Positions 48,785 through 59,300 of a DNA stretch of 64,000 bases are shown piece by piece. The first letter of the stretch is position 1. Every line of letters begins with the position of its first letter. The notes beneath the pieces were generated by a model. It did no database searches, was not told the origin of the DNA, and saw only the letters and a program-made list of their open reading frames with translations. This DNA is from Linepithema humile (Eukaryota > Arthropoda > Insecta > Hymenoptera > Formicidae). Location of the stretch: NCBI RefSeq assembly GCF_040581485.1, contig NC_090128.1:29356931-29420930 (forward strand), in the 5' to 3' direction. Both the position numbers and the translations under genes were made by a program.

Positions 48785-49430
48785 TACTTCGTACAAGATA
48801 CATCATTCTGCATCGGCACGTTGTCCTCTTCAAAAGTGCTCTGCTTATTATTTTCCGTAGTTTTCAATCTTACTCTTTCCGTCGTTACTTGTTACGGAAG
48901 AGGCAGAATGTCGAAAGTGCAATCAGTGTGACAATATTTCGTGCGAGTTAGTTTTGTTCTATTATGAGAAAGTACAAGTCGTGAGTGCTGTTTAAAACAT
49001 TGTGCGATTTTTGTATTTGCGTTGTTAATGCGTGTGAGTGCCTTGAAGGCCTTTAAAAAGAACAGAAAGAAGAGGGAGATTCAGAAAGAGCATTGGACAC
49101 AGGTGGAGCAACTTTGCGGTAAGTATATATACAATCATTTATTTGTTATCTATTATTTATAAGATATTGCACGTAAAGTGATACGTAATGTAAACGCACA
49201 TAGTAACTTTGAAATATTTAGTAAAAAACTTGCAATTTTAAATATTTTGATTATTGGACAAAAATATATAATTCTGTTATTAGATATTTGCATTAAAGAA
49301 AGATGAGTAAAAGTTTAGTGTGTATAATAATTATTTGTCAAATAATTATTTTAAACGCTGTTATAATTTAGATGCACTTTTGTATATTATAGATCCACTT
49401 GTATACGACTCCGCTGCCGCTCATTGTGAA
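48785..49430 (+). repeat. Right arm of the inverted repeat, with coding-like segments
   Basis: Reverse-complement partner of 36,445-37,056. Two short plus-strand frames stand out: 48,861-48,995 contains ECRKCNQCDNISCE, and 48,968-49,118 contains SRECCLKHCAIF followed by a basic segment (KAFKKNRKKREIQKEHW). The second has ATG at 49,028 and ends at a strong donor, GCG|GTAAGT. The left arm preserves AKCQTCNSC and SRKCCLKH at matching places. This looks like the remains of a Cys-rich exon carried by an unknown element, but ATG and donor are not kept in both arms. Confidence 0.4.
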
Positions 49431-50102
49431 TTATAAAAATGATGCAAAATGCCATGATTGATGCAAGAATAAACAATTCCTACAGTATTCTATCTCCAAA
49501 TAATGAAATGACACTTTTTTATAATGAATTTATTTGTAATTATGATGAATACATTATATTTCATATAAACATTTTTGAATAAATACAATTTTGAAATTTA
49601 AATTGATATATTTTATCGACAATTAATATGTATATTATGATACATTTGGGAGATTTTCACAGAAGTTATAATAATAAATTTATTTTATATAAAGCATAAA
49701 AAGTAATGAAAATACATAAACATAAAAATATATTGAAAATGATGTTAAAATTAAATATTTGAAATTAAATTGTTATATTAATTATTGATAATTTTGTCTT
49801 TACAGAGAAGTCGATGATTATTTTACTAAAATTGTTTCAGTTTACAAATTTAAAACAGAGCACATAAGTAAAATTTTTAATTATAATTATAATACATAAA
49901 ATTAAATTTACTAAATTTATAAAATTAAATTTATAAAGTAGAATTTCTGAAATTATAAAAATTATAATTATAATTATAATTAATAAATTTAAAAAATGTA
50001 ATTTTGTTTTCTATAACATAGGTCATTATACTCTTAACTTTATAAACATAAAACAAAAAATTATAGGTCAGATATATGTATGCCACTTTTCTTGTGTATA
50101 TC

Positions 50103-50198
50103 TTATAGTAAATTATAATTGTCAAAATCAAGAATGTCATTATTGCTGGTTGTGATGCTACTTGGATCATCATTTCCATTGTCAACTTCTGGATAAAT
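50103..50198 (-). CDS. Candidate acidic C-terminal exon, copy B
   Basis: Same 31-residue frame and CTGTACAG acceptor as 33,286-33,381; one Ser codon is now Ile. No frame break, although the upstream finger gene in this copy is dead. Confidence 0.35.
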   Translation of the reverse strand: MYPEVDNGNDDPSSITTSNNDILDFDNYNLL

Positions 50199-50612
50199 CT
50201 GTACAGATAATTATAATATTTACATGATAAATAATCATTTTGTTTTTGGTACGATCGTTATATTGTATATTTTTAATAAATTAAGCGCGATTTGAAAAAG
50301 ATGAAAAATTATTTACTTATAATGATGTTAATAATAATATCAATAAAACTTACTGTTTTTTTTTTATTTAGTTTAGTTGGCTTGCTAAATGATGTTCATC
50401 TTTAATATGGTGATTGAAATGAGTTGTAATAGCAATAGATATGTTTCTGTGTAACAAATGTTATGTTTTACTTCAAAATCATCACTTTTGGTGCATATTT
50501 TTATAGCCAACTCTGAGATGTATGTCTTTTTAATTGCTGTCAGATTTGAAGCGTAAATATTCTTCTAATCTTTTAGATAAAAATAAAACGTTCTCATTAC
50601 AAATAATGCATT

Positions 50613-51209
50613 TTACGTCAATGAGTGGAATGATTTAAAATAATTTTTTAGTGACTCAAACATTGTGTCCGTTTCAAGCGATGTAACACGTTCTGACGAA
50701 CAAGCTGTGTCGTATGCTTTTTGCGTATATTTCACTTCGTCCAAATGGTTCATTCTTGTATGATCATCCAAAGAATTGGAAAGAGAAAGAGATACATCTT
50801 TATAACAGATATGACATTCCACTACATTATCATTTTTTTCTGTCCAAAATCTCCATGTCCAATCTGTTCCATATATATAATTGTTTCGTTGTTCTTCAGA
50901 ATGCAACTTTAAATGATGTTCTACGCATTCGTATGTAGGTATAACATATGTATTACAGATAACACAATGTAAAGAGTATCTCTCTAAATTTTTGCAATAC
51001 TTCCATCGTACTAGTTTCTTCTTTTCTATGTCTTCCGAAATTTCTTGGTCTTCCGAAATTTCTTTATGTTGACTTTTTATATGTGCTTTGAAGTTTTCCG
51101 TGTTTTTATAATAATATCTTTGTTCGCAAAATGTGCATTTTGCTATATAATCCGTCTCTTTTGTATAATATTTCTACACAGTCTTATCAGTTATAATTGG
51201 TAGAGACAT
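50613..51209 (-). pseudogene. BED-finger gene copy B, nonsense-mutated
   Basis: Homologous to copy A from its ATG (51,207-51,209), but codon 12, the conserved first Trp of finger 1, is TAG (51,174-51,176). Past that stop the frame is open to 50,613 through three fingers: CTFC then a His pair; CVIC then HLKLH; CHIC then HTRMNH. It ends with the same Ser-rich linker and SLKNYFKSF tail. Only one module is present, so copy A's second module was gained or this copy lost it. Confidence 0.65.
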
Positions 51210-51902
51210 TCTGTCCGTTTAAAGTGACTGGACTAGTGTAACTAAATACAATACTCAGTGATGGCAGAAGTGTACACTGCGGTTTCTACACACCAACAGA
51301 GAGAACCGTTTACATGTATAGCGCAGAACGTTTCGGTCAAACCTAGCTAACAATTATCAAAACACGTGGTAATATCTCATCCCAAGTATTATTGTCAGTA
51401 AAAGAGACGTTACAATGTATTCTTTACACGAATATATTTTATGAGAAATAATGCACAAATAATATATTTATGTATTTTTATTATGCATCGAGTAAAATTT
51501 CTCAAATTAGGAGGGCTATGTATATAAAAAAAATCTATGTATTTTTTCGAATTTATATATCTGTCCTAAATGCAATTGTTATACCGATTGCAAAAAGAAA
51601 TAGATTTAATTGACTGATTGCATTAAAAAATTATTATTACAGTGCACTTATCCATCTGATTTATTTTCAAATATGGCATAATCAATGTCGATTTTTTTTG
51701 TTTAAGAGACCCCGGATTATTGGTTTGCATTTTGTATTGCTCAATAACAACAGTTTTTAATGTTTTAAATTTAATCTTGAAGATTCGTAAAATAGAGAAT
51801 ATTTTAATATTTTATAATATTTTTGTAAACATTATTTTTAAAAGCACACTTTAACAGTTATTTGTCTGCGTATAAAAATAATTTCGGCATTTTTTAACAA
51901 TA

Positions 51903-52117
51903 CTAGAACAATACAGGCTCGCGCCACGCGCATGTACTTATTATAATAATTTAATAATTATGAAATCTAGATATTTTAATAAAATATTTTTTATTTTAAA
52001 TAACTTTTACTGTTAAACTATTAAACTGTCAGAATAATCGAGATAACCAATCAGCGTCGCGGAAAACAATACACTTCGAGACTTTCGATACATTCAAGTA
52101 TTGACTTCTCATGCTTT
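51903..52117 (-). mobile_element. Helitron-like terminal repeat, R4
   Basis: Plus-strand junction ATA|CTAG; minus strand ends with a CGCG-TGG-CGCG hairpin, then CCTGTATTGTT and CTAG|T. Shares the interior with R1-R3. Lies directly right of BED unit B, as R2 does for unit A. Confidence 0.5.
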
Positions 52118-54128
52118 TTTTAATGAATTGGATAGAGATATCACATATTTGCAATTGACACGAATAAATAAAACACAACACAAAAATTTCTACCACGCAT
52201 GTATGCAAAAAGGTTTTTTCATTTTTGTATTAAATTATTATAATTTTTATATTGTACACGAATAAATATAGAAAGTGAGAATTATTTTAGAAAGTTAGAT
52301 AATAAGAATTTAATCGTATATCAAATAAAATATTTTGCTTCTTAGCACTGATGGTCTTATAAGTATTTCTATTTGCACCTCAAAGTGCATTTTAATTAGA
52401 AACTTGTGATATCTTCTCTAAAGTAATTGATAAGATGGCAGTATAATCTTGAAATTTACAATATATAATGTGCAGCAAAGAAGTCTTTGCAACATCTTAA
52501 CTGGCTTCTTGATTATTGAATCATTAATTAATTGTCAGAATTGCTAATTTTATTCAACTCTCGATCAAGAGTGAGTCAATGAAATATTGTATGTTATCAA
52601 CGCATTACTGCATGTAATGCGTTTGCACATGTTTTCATATGATATCAACAATAGCTACCAGTCTTTGGTCTTATGTGCACTTTGATTGACGAATTTCTTT
52701 CATATAATTTACTTATTTACTTAAAAATTATTTACATATAAATTGAATTTCATAATATAAAAATTTTTGTTTGCACATAATCGTGCGAATAATTATTTTT
52801 ATTTAATATTTGATGACTTGTAATTTGATTGGATTTAATGATGCGGTATTATAATATTGTCGAGACTTTGATTTTTTTTTCTCGTACAAGATAATTATTA
52901 TTCAATTATGCAACAGAATTATTCACACAACAGAATTGTGCACATAATCATTTAGGAATAATGCTTTATGTGACATGATTAATAGAGAAACAAACGTGAA
53001 TTATTCATTTCACTCGAATATTTATGTTGTAGATACATTGTATAATGTCTTGTAACAAGATTGATAGAGTCCTCAGTGTTAAATGCGTGAATTAATAACA
53101 TTTATAATCATTAAAAGCCATATTTGCATTCTTCAAAGAACTTAATTGAATTCGTGACAACTTTTTTGAATTCTTAAAAAAGGATTTAATTCTTTGAGAA
53201 ATATTATACAGATAAATAACTTGTATTTTTCACTGTATACATCGTACGGCTCTTACAGGTATTATTCATTTTTTATTATTCATGATAATCACGTATGAAT
53301 GTCTCTCGGCATTCAATCAAACTACAGCGGCGTGTAAACATGCAATTGCGTCATCGAATCAATTCTCGCGCGCAATCCCTTTGCAAGGGCCATCGTTAAT
53401 AGGAAATCAATAGGAGGCAACCACGATACTCGATGCGACCATGCATAATTTATAATTTCCGCGGCATTACGGGGCGACAGTCCCTCTTGTGCGAGAACGA
53501 CAGCCGTCGTCTGCGGCATTTGAATACAATGCGGCGCTCGCAGCGACGGCATCGCTAATTGCAAAATCCGCTCGATACTGCATAAACAAGCCGCTCACGC
53601 GTGACCACGCGCCGAACGAAATCGACGAGCCGCGCGTATACGCGCGAGCATCGTCGATCATGCCGCGGATTTATTACACGGCACCCGAAAAAGAATTCGT
53701 GCCGCATAAATCGATTGGAAACGGCATAAGCGTTCATCAGTTATGCGCAATTAGCGCGAAAGCGAGAATAATGCTGTATGAATTATTGATGAGACCGCTG
53801 TCGACGCTTGTCAATGCCTGCTCGGTGATCGTCTAATTAAGGCTTTCGTCGCTTCAAAAATTTTGCAGCTCCTTTATCATCCCTTCTATTGAAAAATCTC
53901 ATATTGAGAGTGAAACAATAGAAATCATTGACACTTGAAAATTATTAGCGTTGTCGTCTTCGAATAAATGCAGTCATTTTAACTTAATATCATTCATTTT
54001 TAAAAGAGCAATATTTTAAATGTCTGCGTATTTTTATATTTGCTTAGAGTTTATTAATTATTAAGATACGGCCGTTTTTAAAATTAATAAATTATTATTT
54101 TTAAGACGTAATTTTCGTATGATTGCAG
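52118..54128. other. Intronic stretch with a GC-rich island
   Basis: AT-rich to about 53.28 kb, then a GC-rich segment to about 53.84 kb with frames open on both strands (115 codons on plus, 80 on minus), and then AT-rich to the LanA acceptor. No LE-type Cys pattern is present. The island may be regulatory for LanA; no coding evidence. Confidence 0.5.
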
Positions 54129-56341
54129 GATGTGGTTGCAACAACTTGGGTTCCATGAGCTCTGTCTGCGATATTGTGTCCGGACAATGTCAATGCAAAC
54201 CCCAGGTAGTCGGCAGGCAGTGCAACGAATGCATGGTAAGACTTTTTTTTATCGTATAATGTAATATATACATTCCACAACAAAATAAAGGGATTTTTTT
54301 GCTTCCCAAATCAATTAAAAACAAATCAATTAAAAAGTTTCTTTACTTTTCTTCGCACTTTTATCTCTATAAATTACGATAGATTTATATGTTTAAGTCA
54401 AGCGAGACAATTGGTGATAGTAAGATGCAGGTCGGAAAGAGAGAGTCAAGTTTACGATACAATATTAAATGTCGATTGAGATAAACTCAGTCATCTGTAA
54501 CGTTGCTACATTATCTAGGCAGGTATCTAATAACGAAGACAAATGTACTACTCCATAACTGCACACAACCACGGATATAAAATATCGGGAAAGAAAAAAA
54601 ACTCAGTAATGCAACAGTGATACCGCCACGCATAAGTCAGCCGTAATAAATCATATTGTCTGTCGTAATCGGTGGTCACGTCAAATCGCAGAATTGATAC
54701 ATTCTTTGCGATAATCGTAGATACTATATTTTAACCTGACTTGTGATATAAGACAGTTTTGTTCTCCAACTTACGATCGACATTTAGAATGTTCCATTTA
54801 TTATTTATTAATAGTGTAACTTTTAGAAGAATATTAATCAATTCTGCGATGATCTGTACATCTTGCATTTGTATTTCGAATGCGATGAGTGTTCACTAAG
54901 TTTAATAAAATTTATTTAGAGTGGTTACTGGGGATTGGCATCGGGAGCAGGTTGTGCGCCTTGCGGCTGCGATCCTATGGGATCCTACAACGCATCCTGC
55001 CTCGGCGACACAGGACAATGCCATTGCAAGCCGGGTGTAGGCGGTTCACGTTGTGACATTTGTCTGTCTGGATATTACGGATTTTCATCGCATGGTTGTC
55101 AAGGTGAGCTAAATCACTATCTTACAGACATTTATAATACTTGATAATGTTATTAAATATTTTGCAATTCTTTTCATTCACGCAACAAATTTTATGTACA
55201 AATCATATTTTCTTTATTAAATTTCACATTAGACAATAAGTAGTACTTTGCTATTTTTACTCGCGCATCTTCGAGACTTTGCAAATAATTTGTTTTTTTA
55301 ATAATGAGCTGCTATATTATATTTTGCGAATTGTTTTAAAATTGTACAAAGAGCGATATTGGACGATTCATTCCTTTCAATCAATTTTCAACCTGCGTTC
55401 TTTATTACCTCCATAAAATCTCGACGAACTGAGCAGCAAACGAGAGAACTTTCATTCATTCCCCGCAGTGTGCGATTCATGTGTGCGACCCGGTCACGTG
55501 TGTGACCCCGACACCGGTCGTTGCGTGTGTCCCCGCTTGACCTACGGCGAGCACTGCGACCGATGCATGCCTGATGCGTGGGACCTCGTGCCGCGTGTCG
55601 GCTGCAAACCCTGCGCCTGTACTCTGGGTGCCACACGGACTCAGTGCGACCGTCAAGGCCAGTGTCCGTGCAGAATCGGCTACGACGGGCTCAGGTGCGA
55701 GAGATGTGCCAAGGGTTACTACGGATATCCACGGTGTCGACCCTGCGGTTGCAATATCGCCGGCACAACGCAGTGCCGAGACGGTGTCTGCGAATGCAAC
55801 GACAAAGGACAGTGTCCTTGCAAGGTGAGACGGAGATAACTTGTTGAAAATGTATTAATATAAAAAAAAAAAAAATATGAAAAATTCATGAAGAAGTAAG
55901 AAATGAAATTAAGAGAGAAGCTTTTAATCCGTTATAATTGTACAATAAATTATGAAAGATGTAAAATGAATTTTTCAAATCGATACTTTTCTCTGCATAA
56001 GATTTTGATTAAAAATTATACAACCGAAGAATTTGTGGGAATTATTTTCGAATTTGCGACTTTTCTTCGAAAATTGATATAGTTAACTTTTGAAATTATA
56101 TGTCTATTTACTTTTTGGCATTAACTGAAAAATAATTTTTGAGGAATTGGTGCTCGGACGACAGTGCAATCAATGCAAGGAAGGTACATTCGGTCTCGCG
56201 GCGGATAACATCAAAGGATGTACTGAGTGCTTCTGCTTCGGTAGAAGTACACTGTGTCAGCAGGCTGGACTCAGTTGGGGTCAACACAGATTGACACGTC
56301 CTCGTGTTCTTTATATCAATGATACAGCCAGAGATGTAACG
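54129..56341 (+). CDS. LanA: LanA exons 1-4: laminin EGF-like repeats before L4
   Basis: Five and a half LE repeats of the domain III type. Exon 1 starts at the first Cys of a repeat (CGCNNLGS) in phase 1, so at least one upstream exon is missing. Each repeat has the eight-Cys plan, e.g. DTGQCHCKPGVGGSRCDIC and GQCPCRIGYDGLRCERC. Exon 3 begins CDSCVRPGHVCDPDTG, an aberrant repeat start. Exon 4 ends in CFCFGRSTLC, the first half of the repeat that L4 splits. LE repeats form rod-like arms. Introns 54,236-54,919, 55,104-55,468 and 55,825-56,143. Confidence 0.92.
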
Positions 56342-59300
56342 GTAAGATCTGTTTCAGCTGACAAATTTTAACGAAAATTGATGAATTTTATCGAGCAATA
56401 TTTAATACACGTTACCATCATCTAATTGCCATATTATTAAGCAGATAATGAACTTTAACTCCACGATTATACTATCAACGGTGAACGGTGGCTTGAACGT
56501 GACAAACGGGCTCTCCGTAATCTCCGAGTCCGATGGTGACGTCACATTGCCCTTCAACCTTTATTACAATTATCCTTTATATTGGAAACTGCCAGATTCT
56601 TTTCTGGGCGATAAGGTAATTTTTCAGTTTGATCGGCACAAATGTTCTAAATATTCTTTAAAAAGTAACTCTAGATGCATTTTAATATAACATTACATTT
56701 AAGTTTAATATTAAAACATTATTTATGTACATGAATCTTTTAAGGTCGTCTCTTATGGAGGATTCTTACGCTTTAAAACCTTAACGGAAGGTGGAATACC
56801 TCTGAGATCGAATCTTCGATATCCCGTGGTGCAGTTACAAGGCAACAATAAGATTGTCTTGGAATATTATTTGCATCTGCCGGTGAACGATAATCGCTAC
56901 GAAGTCAGGTATTCGTAGTTTCGAAATAGTTAATAATTGTAGTGGTTTATATAATGCAATTAATTGAAAACAGAGAAAAGAAGTATGCAGTTCTATATCA
57001 CATAAGAATTAAATAAACTTAATGAATGATTTGTTGCATTACAGAATTTTTGAAACAATTTATTGAAACTTTTCTCGTTACACTGTGCAATTAAAATATA
57101 CGCTTAACATAATTTTAGGTTCCACGAGTCACTGTGGCAATTACAAAATAGGCCAGATTACAAAGTTTCCAGGGAAGTACTGATGGTGGCATTGCAGAAT
57201 CTGCAGTACATTCTTGTGAAAGCCTCGGACAACGCCGAGTTTACGAAAACCACGTATGTGACGAATACATCGTACAAAATAAAATTGATTCGAATATATT
57301 TATTTTTTAATATTCACTTTTACACACACAATTTTTGATAAAGAAATAATTTGCGAAAATAAAAATTTCTCTCATTCGACGTGCAAATCTATATAAATCT
57401 TATCAAAAATAGACACTTTTAACAATATTTTGCTCAATTGATGCGTCTTGTCTAGGCTTCTGGAGGCATCTCTCGACGCCGCCGTCCTGACGCCCACGCA
57501 CTCACCATCGCTGGCGACTGGAGTGGAGATCTGCCAATGTCCGCAGGAATACAACGGCACGTCCTGCCAGGACCCCAGTGTCGGCTTCTACAGGTGGTAC
57601 AAGAACACCACCGCCACGTCCACCATCGTGATCGATCTTGTCGGACAAGCTAAGCGCTGCCAGTGCAACAGCAGATCCGAGGTGTGCGACAGGGAGACAG
57701 GATATTGCTTGGTAAGCATTACGCAAACATTTTCTTACAAGTGTACACTATTCATGCAGATGATAACGCGACAGGAAGTGTGCTAGGAGACAAGTGTGCA
57801 AGATGGGTTGAAGTTGAAACAAGATAAATTTTTTTACTTTGAATCTGCATTATGCAGATTTATACATTTTTTTATTTACAATATGCAATTTTTAGGAATA
57901 ACTGTTGCAGAAATGATAACTGAAACATTTTTTAATAGAAGTTAAAGAAAAGAAATAAATTAGTTTTGTAAATAATTTTTTTTAGTAGTGTAAAGATAAA
58001 ACAAAATAATATAGATTTATTGGAAAAAGTGTTAATGTTTGAACAATTTTTAATATCGAAAACCGATGTGTTGCAGAACTGCAGAGAGAACTCGATTGGT
58101 GCACACTGCAACGTTTGCGCTGAAAGTTTCTACGGTCATCCGGATTTCGGAGGCTGTAAGCCGTGTCCTTGCCCGCAAGTCGATAAAAGGTTTTCCAGTA
58201 CTTGCGTGGTTCGCGCGGACAATGAACCCATTTGTCATTGCAAGCCAGGTATATGAAAAGAGATAATACAAAATTTACAAAAGAAACATATACTTTATTA
58301 ATTTCTTTTAATATCCTAAATCTTAATTTATCTCTCAACAATTCTTCATAGATAATAGAAACATTAAATTTTTAATTTGTATGTGATTTCTAATTTTATG
58401 ATATATATACATTCCATGTAATTTACTTGAATATTTTTTGATCTTAGAATATCGAAAATATCCAACAAATAGCAATACGTCAATTTCGTTTGTAATATCG
58501 AAATTGTATGTTATTTAAAATTCTCGACATTAATTGCCCGCATCCGTTTATTTTATTTTTTTTTTTTATTTTTTCTGTACATCCGCCGTCTACTTGCCGC
58601 AGGTTACGTCGGTGGAAAATGCGAACACTGCGCCTACGGTTATTACGGCTCTCCTGGTCTTCCGGACGGTAAATGCGTTCCGTGCAACTGCAACTTGGCA
58701 GGAAGTTTGAGCGACGCTTGCGACAGCAAAACGGGACAGTGCAAATGCAGGCCTAACTCTACCGGCAGGGATTGCTCTCAGTGCACAGCGTATCGTCATG
58801 TTTACATAAACGATGTTTGCACTTGTAAGTTTATTCGCATATTTAACTTGTATGCCATATTGATTCAAATTATGTTGGATTTCCATGTCAACACGTTTAT
58901 AATTTTAAGTGTATTCACAATTAATTTAATTCCCTATTTGTTACATAAATATTATTTTATATAATTGTTTATTTTTTTACTTATAAAATTAAAGAATTTA
59001 ATAACAAAATTGACTTTCTTAATTGACATAGCATCTAGCACGTTGTTTATTTTATTAATCTTTGATTGTAACTGCTGCAAACTGTTTTATCATATTATTC
59101 GACGTTATTTGTTAGCGTGCAATGACAATTGCACGGGGATTCTACTCGACACCACCGCAATGCTGTCTGAGGATTTGGCCGCGAGAACCAGCCATATAGC
59201 AGACGGATACATTCCACCTCCGTGGCAAGAACTGACGTATATCGACACCAATGCGACTTTATATTTCGAGGAGTTGGAGCTGCGAACTCGTCTACAGCAA

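Larger units (their letters stand above)
49560..51902 (-). repeat. BED-finger repeat unit, copy B
   Basis: Direct repeat of 32,728-35,627 with one three-finger module instead of two. The match begins around TTTTTGAATAAATACAATTTTG. On this side, no Helitron-like end is present at the left boundary, unlike copy A. Confidence 0.65.

Noticed and set aside
53489..53836. 115-codon plus-strand ORF just before LanA
   Set aside because: GC-rich island with frames open on both strands and no LE Cys pattern; not supported as coding.
1..54235. Splicing of the left-edge exon directly to the first LanA exon
   Set aside because: Phases match (1 and 1), but the eight-Cys LE plan needs a Cys two residues before the joint and the tail LKYG has none; the protein also has no LE repeat.
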